Source of the DNA: Chloroflexota bacterium
Lineage (GTDB): Bacteria > Chloroflexota > Anaerolineae > Anaerolineales > DRMV01
Length of the DNA: 21,175 nt
Direction of reading: 5' to 3'
NCBI GenBank assembly: GCA_013153135.1
Contig: JAADFA010000118.1
Location: 1-21,175 of the forward strand
In this document: piece after piece, positions 1 to 7,017 of the stretch
Layout of the letters: every line of letters begins with the position of its first letter
Numbering within the stretch: the stretch's first letter is position 1
The notes under the pieces: model-generated
The model's input: the letters and a program-made list of their open reading frames with translations, nothing else
What the model was told of the DNA's origin: nothing
Database searches by the model: none
Program-made: the position numbers and the translations under genes

Positions 1-2
1 TC

Positions 3-194
3 ACGTGGATCTTGGCTGCCCAGACAGCCGGCGCGGCCATCGGTTCGGTCGCGGCGCCCGCCAAAATCATCGTGGGCGCGAGCACCACCCGCATGACGGG
101 CCGCGAAGGCGACGTCATGGCCGGGGTGTTCCGTTATGTCGCGGTGCTGCTCGTGGCCCTGGTCGGGCTTGTCGTCCTGATGGCAGGAGGGTAA
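3..194 (+). CDS. lldP: L-lactate permease, C-terminal fragment (5' end outside window)
   Basis: Only the last 63 or so codons are present, entering the window in frame at base 3 and ending at TAA 192-194. The residues include AAQTAGAAIGS, then APAKIIVGAST, then a REGDVM segment and a final hydrophobic helix (about 19 residues) running to the stop. This is the usual ending of the L-lactate permease (LctP/LldP) family, polytopic inner-membrane proteins that import lactate or glycolate with protons. The last codons overlap the AGGAGGG ribosome site of the next gene, so the two are probably cotranscribed. The substrate cannot be decided from this tail, and the assignment rests on about 60 residues. 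A longer reading in another frame over the same bases is a shadow. Confidence 0.72.
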   Translation, partial: TWILAAQTAGAAIGSVAAPAKIIVGASTTRMTGREGDVMAGVFRYVAVLLVALVGLVVLMAGG

Positions 195-197
195 CCC

Positions 198-1709
198 TTG
201 GCTGTTGAATCGCCCCTGGCGCCACCTCGTGCGATGCCGGACGCGCACGCGCGTCACGCGTGGGCTCTGGCTGCGCTCGAGGTCCTGCGCCGCGCGCGCG
301 TGCCTTATGGCGACGTGCGGGTGGTGGTCATCCGGGAACGTCGGCTGGGCTACCGTAACGGCCGCGCGAATCTTGCACGAGAAAACCTTCATTGGGCCGT
401 GAGCGTACGCGCATGGGCACGCGGCCTGTGGGCGCACGTGGCCCATCCCCTGACTGACGAGGCCGCGGCCCAACGCGCCGCGCAGCAAGCCGTGGCCCAT
501 CTTCGCGCGCTGCGCGCGTGGGTCGGCGGGGACCCACGCGCGTCCTTAGGCCCGGCCGTGACCGCGCGCGGAGCCTATCGCACCCCGGTCCGGTACGACC
601 CCTTCACGCGATCCTGGGACGCATGGCACGAGCCACTCCAACGAGTCACCGAGGTCTTGACGCGCGAGGCTGGGCTTCACGCGTGGCGCGGGCTGCTTTG
701 GGCCCGCAGCGAAGAACGACTTTTCTTTAACACCGAGGGGGCAGAACAACGTCAGACCCTCACCTGGATGGGCGGCGGTCTTACCATCCAGGCAACCGAT
801 GGCCAGCGGGTGCAACAGCGGTCCTACCCAGCCGCGCCCACGCGTGGGGTGTGGGCCGGGGGCTGGGAGGTCGTGGCTACGTGGGATTGGGCCGCGGCCG
901 CGCGGCGGCTCGCGGATGAGGCGCGCAGCCTGCTCACCGCGAGGCCCTGCCCGGATACGGTCACCACCGTGATCTTGGACGTGGACCAAATGGCCAGCCA
1001 GATACACGAAACCCTGGGCCACGCGTTGGAACTCGACCGGGCCCTGGGCATGGACCTAACCCGCGCGGGGAGCACGTACCTCCCCTTGCCGCTGCCTTCG
1101 AACGGCTTCGCGCTCGGCTCGCGTGCGCTGAACCTCGAGGTCGACGCGACCACCCCGCGCGCAGCCGGGAGCTTCGCGTGGGACGACGAAGGCGTGCCCG
1201 CGCAGCGGGTCACGTTGATACGCGCCGGCCGGGTGGTGGCTGGTCTGGTGGACCGCGCACTGGCCGCGCACTGGGGGTTACCGCGGACCGCATCCGCCCG
1301 AGCGGCCGACGGCACGGCCTTCCCCCTGGTGCGCATGACCAACCTACACCTGCGCCCCGGCCCGGAGGGCACTCTGGATGATCTCATTGCGTCCACGCGC
1401 GAGGGCCTGCTTTTGCAGACCAACCGCGCGTGGTCCATTGACGCGCGGCGTCGGGCCTTTCGCTTTGGCGTGGAGATGGCGTGGCTCATCCGCCGGGGCC
1501 GACGGGTACAGCTGATGCGCGATTGCACCTACCACGGCGACAGCCTGCACTTTTGGACCAACCTGGACGCGGTGGCCGGGCCCACCGCGTGGCGGGTGTG
1601 GGGTACGGCCCGCTGCGCCAAAGGCAAGCCCCGGCAACAGGTCTTCGTCGGGCACGGCGTCGCGCCCGCGCGCGTGCGCGCAGTGCACGTCCAACCCGGG
1701 AGGGGATGA
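198..1709 (+). CDS. tldD: TldD/PmbA-family metallopeptidase
   Basis: This 503-residue protein has the length of TldD. The zinc-binding HExxxH motif is at residues 270-275 (HETLGH). The late Cys ligand is at residue 473 in a CAKGKP context, followed by the VGHG...ARVRAV ending typical of the family. The RMTN segment and the Gly-Leu rich segment after it also match TldD. TldD works with the catalytically inactive TldE/PmbA as a heterodimer that degrades unfolded peptides and matures some ribosomal peptides; no TldE is visible in this window. The start is a TTG at 198, chosen because AGGAGGG at 185-191 sits just ahead of it inside the end of the permease gene. The N-terminal third is Arg/Ala-rich and diverged, so it may be a variant paralog rather than the canonical TldD. 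Confidence 0.85.
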   Translation: MAVESPLAPPRAMPDAHARHAWALAALEVLRRARVPYGDVRVVVIRERRLGYRNGRANLARENLHWAVSVRAWARGLWAHVAHPLTDEAAAQRAAQQAVAHLRALRAWVGGDPRASLGPAVTARGAYRTPVRYDPFTRSWDAWHEPLQRVTEVLTREAGLHAWRGLLWARSEERLFFNTEGAEQRQTLTWMGGGLTIQATDGQRVQQRSYPAAPTRGVWAGGWEVVATWDWAAAARRLADEARSLLTARPCPDTVTTVILDVDQMASQIHETLGHALELDRALGMDLTRAGSTYLPLPLPSNGFALGSRALNLEVDATTPRAAGSFAWDDEGVPAQRVTLIRAGRVVAGLVDRALAAHWGLPRTASARAADGTAFPLVRMTNLHLRPGPEGTLDDLIASTREGLLLQTNRAWSIDARRRAFRFGVEMAWLIRRGRRVQLMRDCTYHGDSLHFWTNLDAVAGPTAWRVWGTARCAKGKPRQQVFVGHGVAPARVRAVHVQPGRG

Positions 1710-1712
1710 GCC

Positions 1713-2441
1713 ATGCGTTCGATGCCTGCGACGGTGCAATTTCGCTTGCAACAACTCAACCGCGCGTTTTACCGTCGCTTTGGTCAGGCCTACGCGGAGA
1801 AACGCTGGCGCCTCCAACCCGGCGTCGCGCGTGTGCTGGAGCGGGTGCCGCACGACGCGCGCGTACTGGATGCGGGGTGCGGGCACGGCCTTGTGCTCCA
1901 TGGCCTGGCCCAGCGCGGGTTCCGCGGGACCTACGTCGGTCTGGAACAAAGCCCGGGGCTGCTCGCGCTGGCTCGTCGCCACGCGCCCCCGGGCCTGCAG
2001 GCCCGCTTCATCCCCGTGGACCTGAACACGCCCACCTGGCCTCCCGAGGCTCAGGGTCCCTTTGACGTGCTGCTCGCGTTTGCGGTGCTGCACCATATCC
2101 CCGGCCGCGCGGCCCGCCGCGCAGTGTTGCGACGGCTCCGGGCGCGCGCGGCGCGCCAGAGCTGGCTGGCCGTTTCGGTGTGGCTCTTTTGGAACAGCAC
2201 GCGGATGCGGGCCCGGCGGCTCCCGTGGTCCACGGTGGGCCTGACGCCCCAGCAGGTCGAGCCGGGCGATATGCTCCTCGATTGGCGGCACGGCGGGCAG
2301 GGCGTGCGTTATGTACACCTGTACACAGCCACCACCCTGGCCGACGACCTGCGCGCCGCGGGGTGGCGGCCCCACACCCTTTTCCTCTCCGACGGTGAGG
2401 GAGGACGATTAGGACTATACGCGCTCGCCCGGCCCGAGTAG
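1713..2441 (+). CDS. Class I SAM-dependent methyltransferase, Trm9/ABH8-like
   Basis: The 242-residue protein has a Rossmann SAM-binding motif I at residues 51-59 (VLDAGCGHG), an acidic residue ending strand 2 in VGLEQS, and a post-motif segment AFAVLHHIP at 122-130. Several features resemble the eukaryotic tRNA wobble-uridine methyltransferase Trm9/ALKBH8 domain: the N-terminal NRAFYRRFGQAYAEKRW region, the HHIP followed by an Arg-rich helix, a V-W segment (SVWLF), and a late GDMLLDW...RYVHLYT...L stretch that matches the GD-x-x-VPW and YYHLF motifs. The gene follows tldD by 3 bases, so they are likely cotranscribed. Whether it acts on tRNA is inference; a small-molecule or protein substrate is equally possible. 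A hairpin (2446-2469) follows the stop. Confidence 0.75.
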   Translation: MRSMPATVQFRLQQLNRAFYRRFGQAYAEKRWRLQPGVARVLERVPHDARVLDAGCGHGLVLHGLAQRGFRGTYVGLEQSPGLLALARRHAPPGLQARFIPVDLNTPTWPPEAQGPFDVLLAFAVLHHIPGRAARRAVLRRLRARAARQSWLAVSVWLFWNSTRMRARRLPWSTVGLTPQQVEPGDMLLDWRHGGQGVRYVHLYTATTLADDLRAAGWRPHTLFLSDGEGGRLGLYALARPE

Positions 2442-2445
2442 AATA

Positions 2446-2469
2446 GGCGACAGCGGACCGCTTGTCGCC
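2446..2469 (+). other. Hairpin between methyltransferase and NifX-like gene
   Basis: GGCGACA at 2446-2452 is the exact reverse complement of TGTCGCC at 2463-2469, with a GC-rich interior that can extend the stem with one bulge. It begins 5 bases after the methyltransferase stop and ends 21 bases before the ribosome site of the next gene. No U-run follows, so it is more likely an RNA-processing or attenuation structure, or a dyad operator, than a classical terminator. Confidence 0.4.
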
Positions 2470-2500
2470 CGCGTACCCTTCCCGTTTACAGGAGGTAACC

Positions 2501-3046
2501 ATGAGCCGCATTTGCATTGCCATTCCGACAGAAGACGGGGTCACCGTTAGCGAGCATTTCGGCGAGGCCGACCGCTACGTCGTGCTGGTGATTGAAGATG
2601 GTCAGATCGTGCAACGGGAAACCCGAACCAAGCCATCCCACCATCATGATTCCGAGCATGACTGCGAATCGCACCGTCCGGGCGAACATTTGCCCATGAT
2701 GATCGAGCCTGTGCAATCGTGCCAGGTGTTCATCCTCGGCGGCATCGGACGGCCCGGCTATGAACAGCTCGTGGAACGCGGGTACCAGGTTTACCTCGCG
2801 GGAGGCACCATCGACGACGTGGTGCAAGCCTATCTAGACGGTAGACTGAAGTCGGACCTGAGCCGGGTACACGAGCCGGGCCACGGACATGGTCATGGTC
2901 ACGGTCACGGTCATGGTCACCATGGTCGAGGGCATGGGCACGGTCATCATCGCGGCCGGGGGCACGGGCACGGCCGGGGCCACGACCGCGGGCACGGCCA
3001 TCACCACGAACGCGATGAAGGCCCCGAGAGTAGCCATGGCGGATGA
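2501..3046 (+). CDS. NifX/NafY-type (dinitrogenase FeMo-cofactor domain) protein with His-rich tail
   Basis: The start is the ATG at 2501, preceded by a near-perfect AGGAGGT at 2490-2496. Residues 1 to about 120 form the small dinitrogenase iron-molybdenum cofactor (NifX/NafY/NifB C-terminal) domain: a first strand ICIAIPTEDG, the VSEHFGEADRY segment, then a CQVFILGGIGRPGYEQL core and a GTIDDVVQAYLDG helix. Stand-alone members occur widely in organisms that do not fix nitrogen and bind metal clusters or act as cofactor carriers. A loop at about 45-65 is also rich in His, Asp and Cys. From about residue 123 the protein becomes a low-complexity Gly-His-Arg tail with about 21 His in under 60 residues, like metal-storage tails of HypB, SlyD or CooJ. 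The tail's 3' end overlaps the start of ribD. Binding of nickel, zinc or iron by the tail is inference. Confidence 0.82.
   Translation: MSRICIAIPTEDGVTVSEHFGEADRYVVLVIEDGQIVQRETRTKPSHHHDSEHDCESHRPGEHLPMMIEPVQSCQVFILGGIGRPGYEQLVERGYQVYLAGGTIDDVVQAYLDGRLKSDLSRVHEPGHGHGHGHGHGHGHHGRGHGHGHHRGRGHGHGRGHDRGHGHHHERDEGPESSHGG
2884..2935 (+). repeat. Hexanucleotide repeat coding for the His-Gly tail
   Basis: Short direct repeats of the form GGTCAY follow one another across this stretch and code for alternating Gly and His. The same bases in another frame spell a Met-Val-Thr repeat that artificially lengthens the ribD reading frame upstream. Such a repeat is prone to slippage by multiples of 6, which would change tail length without shifting frame. 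Confidence 0.6.
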
Positions 3047-4169
3047 AGTACACCGCTCGCCCTCGCCCTATATGCGCCGCGCGCTGGAGCTCGCGCGCCG
3101 CGGGTTGGGACGCACGCATCCCAACCCCGCGGTCGGCGCGGTTATTGTGCGCGAGGGGCATATCGTGGGCGAGGGCTTCCACCCCAAGGCCGGTGAGCCC
3201 CACGCGGAGATCTTCGCGCTGCGCCAGGCCGGTGAAGCCGCCCGAGGCGCGGTGATGTACGTTACCTTGGAGCCGTGCGTGCACCACGGCCGCACGCCGC
3301 CCTGCGTCGACGCAATCATCGCGGCCGGCATCGCGGAGGTCCACATTGCGACCCTGGACCCTAACCCCATCGTACACGGCAAGGGCGTGGCCAAGCTGCG
3401 CGCGGCGGGTATACGCGTGGTGGTCGGCGAGGGCGAGGACGAAGCTCGCGCGCTGACCGAGGGTTTCGCGTACTGGGTACACCATCGCCGCCCGTGGGTG
3501 ATCGCGAAATACGCCATGACCCTGGACGGCCGCATCGCGACCCGCACAGGCCACGCGCGCTGGATCACCGGCCCTGAAGCCCGCCGCTGGGTGCACGAGC
3601 TGCGCGATACGGTCGACGCCATCCTGGTGGGCCGCGGCACGGTTGAGGCCGACGACCCTCAGCTCACCACCCGCATCCCTGGCCGGGAGGACGTGCACCA
3701 CCCCCTGCGGGTGATCCTGGATAGCCGCGGCCGTGCCCCCCTGACCGCTCGCGTGTTCTCCCCTGAGCTGCCGGGGAGGACGGTGGTCGCGACCACCGAA
3801 GCCATGCCATCGGAACGACGACAAGCGCTGCAAGCCCGCGGGGTCGAGGTCTGGGTGCTGCCCGCGGGGGAAGATGGTCGGGTCGCCCTACCCGCGCTAC
3901 TGGACATGCTAGGCCAACAGGGCATCACAAGCCTGTTGGTCGAAGGCGGCGCGACTGTACTAAGCGCGTTCTGGGACCAGGGCCTGGTGCACAAAATGCA
4001 CGTCCTGGTCGCGCCCGTGGTCTTCGGCAATGGCCGCGCGGCCCTGCACGCGCAGGGCGTCGCTCGCGCAGATCAGGCCCCTCGTCTCGAGCGGGTCCAC
4101 ATCACCACCCTGGGCCACGATGTCCTCATCACCGGCTACGTCCCGCAAAGCGGCTCGCCGTCTGACTAG
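3036..4169 (+). CDS. ribD: Bifunctional riboflavin biosynthesis deaminase/reductase
   Basis: This 377-residue protein has both RibD domains. The N-terminal pyrimidine deaminase carries the zinc site HAE at residues 56-58 and PC...PPC with Cys81 and Cys90. The C-terminal half starts near residue 150 with PWVIAKYAMTLDGRIA and contains WITGPEARRWVHELR and DAILVGRGTVEADDP, the NADPH-dependent reductase signatures. It converts the GTP-derived pyrimidine to 5-amino-6-ribitylamino-uracil phosphate. The family lines up from MADE..., so the ATG at 3036 is preferred over ATG 3015 and over the frame's distant upstream start inside the His repeat. The gene overlaps the NifX-like gene by 11 bases and has only a weak GAGAG ahead, suggesting translational coupling. 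I see no FMN riboswitch and no other rib gene in the window. Confidence 0.93.
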   Translation: MADEVHRSPSPYMRRALELARRGLGRTHPNPAVGAVIVREGHIVGEGFHPKAGEPHAEIFALRQAGEAARGAVMYVTLEPCVHHGRTPPCVDAIIAAGIAEVHIATLDPNPIVHGKGVAKLRAAGIRVVVGEGEDEARALTEGFAYWVHHRRPWVIAKYAMTLDGRIATRTGHARWITGPEARRWVHELRDTVDAILVGRGTVEADDPQLTTRIPGREDVHHPLRVILDSRGRAPLTARVFSPELPGRTVVATTEAMPSERRQALQARGVEVWVLPAGEDGRVALPALLDMLGQQGITSLLVEGGATVLSAFWDQGLVHKMHVLVAPVVFGNGRAALHAQGVARADQAPRLERVHITTLGHDVLITGYVPQSGSPSD

Positions 4170-4538
4170 CAGTTTTGCAGGGATCTTGTAGGGCCCATCC
4201 CCTCTTTAGATCCCCCCATGGGACAAAGTAACCCATCATGGATCTTGACCCAAGGAGGGGATATCTACGCGTATTTGAGCAATAGTCTGCTGCCGGAGTT
4301 GCTCGAAACAACACTGGGTCTGGAGCTAGGAGCACGTTTCACGCACCACATAGCCGGATATTGTTTTGGCTTTACTATACAAGCCCCCATCCTTCCATCC
4401 CAAACCCGGGCGAGGGTCGGGGTTTGCCTAGGCCAAGCCAGAGCTTAGCACTCCACGCACGCGCTTATGTCATCTTTATGCGACTTCAGTATCATGGAAA
4501 GGCGAAACGGGGAACGGCTTTTGGGAGGATGGTGAAGT
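4170..4538. other. Gene-free intergenic region with several inverted repeats
   Basis: The 369 bases between ribD and the TPR gene contain no convincing gene. The 76-codon frame at 4218-4448 lacks a ribosome site and recognisable motifs. The region holds a nested inverted repeat (4197-4262, listed separately), a GAGCAA/TTGCTC pair at 4277-4282 and 4299-4304, and a CAAACCC/GGGTTTG pair at 4401-4407 and 4420-4426. The octamer GGATCTTG occurs twice (4181 and 4240). A weak TATCAT box at 4490-4495 could serve the TPR gene, but no good -35 element is visible. Base composition is lower in GC than the neighbouring genes. Confidence 0.6.
4197..4262. other. Nested inverted repeat, possible structured RNA or attenuator
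   Basis: Three pairs of arms nest inside one another: ATCCCCTC 4197-4204 with GAGGGGAT 4255-4262, AGATCC 4208-4213 with GGATCT 4240-4245, and ATGGG 4218-4222 with CCCAT 4232-4236 around a 9-base loop. All three are exact, giving 19 base pairs in a 66-base element. It begins 28 bases after ribD. No U-run follows, so it does not look like a simple terminator. It matches no RNA family I recognise. Confidence 0.5.
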
Positions 4539-5966
4539 ATGGAGCTGCGTGAGGTTCCGTTGACCTTCAGCCGGGAAAAACGCTCCCGGCCGCGGTATGT
4601 GCTACTGTACGCGATTTTGAATCTGCTCGCGTTGGCCTTCGCGCGGCAGGTGTTCGCGGGCGAGATCACCCTGGAAACCATCATCCGCCCCACGCCCACG
4701 CCCACCCGCACCGCGCGCTCATGGGTAGAGGAAGCCCGCGCCCACTTCGAGGCCGGGAATTTGCAAGAGGCTATTGAGGCTTATCGCGCGGCCTTAGCCC
4801 TGGAGCCGACCAACGGTCGGCTCTGGGCCGAGCTCACCCGCACGCTGGTCTATTCCAGCGCGCTGCTGACGAACGACGCGGCTCGCCACGAGCGCCTGAA
4901 AGAGGCCGTTGAAGCTGCCAATCAGGCTGTAAACTACGCGCCGAACGACAGCATGGCCCACGCGATGCGCGCGTTCGCGCTGGACTGGCTTGCGACCAAT
5001 CCCCTCACCTCGCCCGACCAGCGGGAGGCCCTATTGGCCCAGGCCGAGACCACGGCCGCGCAAGCGCGCTTGCTCGACCCAACCAACGGCTACGCGCTCG
5101 CGTATTATGCAGAAATTCTGCTCGACCAGCAAAACTTCGTCCAAGCCTACGAGGAAGCCCGCAACGCGGTGGAACAGGCGCCCGAGCTGATGGACACGCA
5201 CCGGGTGTACGCGACGGTGCTGGAAGCCAACGGGCGCTATCTTTCCGCGATTCAAGAATACAAAGAAGCCATTCGTCGCGCGCCCAACTTGACCTTCCTC
5301 TACCTGCGCGTGGGCTTCAATTACCGCCACCTCGCAGGCAAAGCGCAAAGCAAAGCCGCGCGGCAGGAGTATTATGAGCTCGCGCGCACCTACTTCGCCC
5401 AGGCCATCCGCATCAACGAGCGGCTGGGTGTGGTGGACCCTGTGCCCTATATCGCGATTTCGAAGACGTATGTACAAGAGGGTGAATTTTTCGCGGCCGC
5501 GCTCAACGCGGAAAAGGCGCTCATCCTCGATCCGGCCGATCCGCTAACCTACGCGCAGCTGGGCGTGATTTACATCAAAAGCCGTAACTACGAAGGCTCT
5601 ATTCCAGTGCTACAATGCGCGGTTGAGGGATGTGGGCCCGAGGTCAGCGGCCAAATCCTCAACGAGATTCGCGGCAAGTTCAACCTGGAGCCTGTGGATA
5701 ACCCACCGGAAGTGGAGCCGCTGCCGCTGACCAACACCACGGTAGCCTATTACTACCTGCAATATGCGTCGGTTTTGGCCGCGCTCAACGTGTGCGACCG
5801 CGCTCTGCCTATTCTGGCCCAAGTCGAGGCCCTTTACGGGAGTGACCCGGTTATCGCGAACATCGTGGCTGAGAATCGAAACATCTGCCGCTTGCTGCAA
5901 CAGCGTTCGACGCCCCAACCCACCCCGCGCGCGACCGGCACGCCAACGCCAACTCCCGCGCGGTAA
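4539..5966 (+). CDS. Membrane-anchored tetratricopeptide (TPR) repeat protein
   Basis: This 475-residue protein starts at ATG 4539 behind GGGAGG at 4523-4528. A basic N-terminus is followed by one hydrophobic helix at about residues 20-40 (YVLLYAILNLLALAF), then a short PTPTPTRT linker near residue 50. From about residue 60 to 360 come repeated TPR helices, for example the AGNLQEAIEAYRAALALEPTN, NGRYLSAIQEYKEAIRRAP and EGEFFAAALNAEKALILDP units. A further helical region with paired Cys follows, and the tail is a second Pro-Thr segment. TPR domains bind partner proteins; the single anchor and Pro-Thr linker place them outside the membrane. No partner gene is adjacent: the next gene is convergent and makes an isoprenoid enzyme. 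Function beyond scaffolding is unknown. Confidence 0.85.
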   Translation: MELREVPLTFSREKRSRPRYVLLYAILNLLALAFARQVFAGEITLETIIRPTPTPTRTARSWVEEARAHFEAGNLQEAIEAYRAALALEPTNGRLWAELTRTLVYSSALLTNDAARHERLKEAVEAANQAVNYAPNDSMAHAMRAFALDWLATNPLTSPDQREALLAQAETTAAQARLLDPTNGYALAYYAEILLDQQNFVQAYEEARNAVEQAPELMDTHRVYATVLEANGRYLSAIQEYKEAIRRAPNLTFLYLRVGFNYRHLAGKAQSKAARQEYYELARTYFAQAIRINERLGVVDPVPYIAISKTYVQEGEFFAAALNAEKALILDPADPLTYAQLGVIYIKSRNYEGSIPVLQCAVEGCGPEVSGQILNEIRGKFNLEPVDNPPEVEPLPLTNTTVAYYYLQYASVLAALNVCDRALPILAQVEALYGSDPVIANIVAENRNICRLLQQRSTPQPTPRATGTPTPTPAR

Positions 5967-6000
5967 GGCAGACGAACGATTAGCGCGACCCAGGTACTCT

Positions 6001-7017
6001 CTACGCGGCGAGCTCGGTGGGCACCACGCGCGCGGGGCCGCCCACACGCGCGAGCAAAACCTGCTGCACGCCAGGCATCACGCGCAGCTGTTGGGCCATG
6101 GCCTCAGCATGCTCTGCGGGGCACAGGACGTGTACGTTTGGCCCCGCGTCCAGGGTGTAGGCAACGGGATGGCCGGCTTGACGCCACGCGCGCACCTGAT
6201 GCATCACACGTACACTCTCGGGCGTCCAATAGAACAACGGTGGCGTGGAGGTCTGCATCACCGCGTGCATGAGATGGGTGTCCAGCTCCACCACATGCGC
6301 GAGGAGCTCGAAATCGCGCGTCCGGACAGCCTGACGGATAAGCGCGAGGCGCCGGGGCGTATCGGCTATGCGCGCGGCCTGCAGGGGACTTGTGTCCGCG
6401 AGGTCGTGCCCCGCGCTCGAGCCCACGGCTTTGGGCTTGGTCTGCACCACCGCGATGCAATCCGCGAGGGGCCAGTGCTCGGGCGGCGCGAAGGTGTAGG
6501 CAAAGGAATCGCGCTCGTCTGTGCCTACGCGCCACTCGACGAAACCCCCGGGCACTGAGCGCGCGGCCGAACCTGAACCCAGGCGAGCCAGGCGCGAGAG
6601 CTCGGGCTCGGGGAGCTGCAGACCAGCGGCCGCGGCGGCTGCGACCGCGAGGGCTGCAAAGGCCGAGGCCGAGGACGCGATGCCCGCGGCCATGGGGAAG
6701 TTATTCTCGCTCACGACCTCGGCTCGCCAGGTCAGCCCTGCCCGGGCACGCGTCGCGTCCAACACCCGCACCACCCGGCGCAACGCGTCGCCTCCCTGGC
6801 GCTCCCCGTGCAGCCAGAGCACATCATGGGCCAAATCCGGCCGAAAGTGAACCTGGGTGCGCGTCCACAGCCCTGCGAGGTTGAAGGAAAACGAACCGTT
6901 GGCCGGCCAACGCCAGTAGGGGTCCCGGTTGCCCCAATACTTAATTAGTGCGATGTTAGGATGAGCGAGGGCGGTCGCGCGGTAGCCGCGCTCATCGGGT
7001 GGTGAAAGTGCAGGCAT
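6001..7017 (-). CDS. mvaD: Diphosphomevalonate (or phosphomevalonate) decarboxylase
   Basis: The 338-residue GHMP-fold protein starts at the ATG at 7017-7015, with GGAGG nine bases ahead; the longer in-frame reading lacks family similarity. Motifs are HPNIALIKYWGNRD at about 19-32, the nucleotide-binding NFPMAAGIASSASAFA segment, GSGSAARSVPGGFVEW, and TLDAGPNVH with the catalytic Asp at about 290. Such enzymes phosphorylate a tertiary hydroxyl and decarboxylate to give isopentenyl diphosphate from mevalonate diphosphate. In Roseiflexus (Chloroflexota) and Haloferax a relative instead uses mevalonate 5-phosphate, yielding isopentenyl phosphate. Here the classical YWGK lysine is Asn30, and the classical PxNSS segment reads PANGS, so the mono-phosphate activity is a real alternative. 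The start overlaps the upstream LytR-like gene by 26 bases. Confidence 0.88.
   Translation of the reverse strand: MPALSPPDERGYRATALAHPNIALIKYWGNRDPYWRWPANGSFSFNLAGLWTRTQVHFRPDLAHDVLWLHGERQGGDALRRVVRVLDATRARAGLTWRAEVVSENNFPMAAGIASSASAFAALAVAAAAAAGLQLPEPELSRLARLGSGSAARSVPGGFVEWRVGTDERDSFAYTFAPPEHWPLADCIAVVQTKPKAVGSSAGHDLADTSPLQAARIADTPRRLALIRQAVRTRDFELLAHVVELDTHLMHAVMQTSTPPLFYWTPESVRVMHQVRAWRQAGHPVAYTLDAGPNVHVLCPAEHAEAMAQQLRVMPGVQQVLLARVGGPARVVPTELAA

Noticed and set aside
1344..2375. A 343-codon minus-strand frame across tldD and the methyltransferase.
   Set aside because: Both overlapped genes have clear motifs; the antisense product has no recognisable domain.
2442..3035. An FMN riboswitch ahead of ribD.
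   Set aside because: ribD overlaps the previous gene, and I could not find the conserved FMN-element segments in the sequence ahead of either gene.
2730..3833. A 367-codon minus-strand frame across the NifX-like and ribD genes.
   Set aside because: It is antisense to the zinc-binding and reductase motifs of RibD and has low-complexity Arg/His/Gly content.
4218..4448. A 76-codon plus-strand frame in the ribD-TPR spacer.
   Set aside because: It starts inside the nested inverted repeat, lacks a ribosome site and shows no motif.
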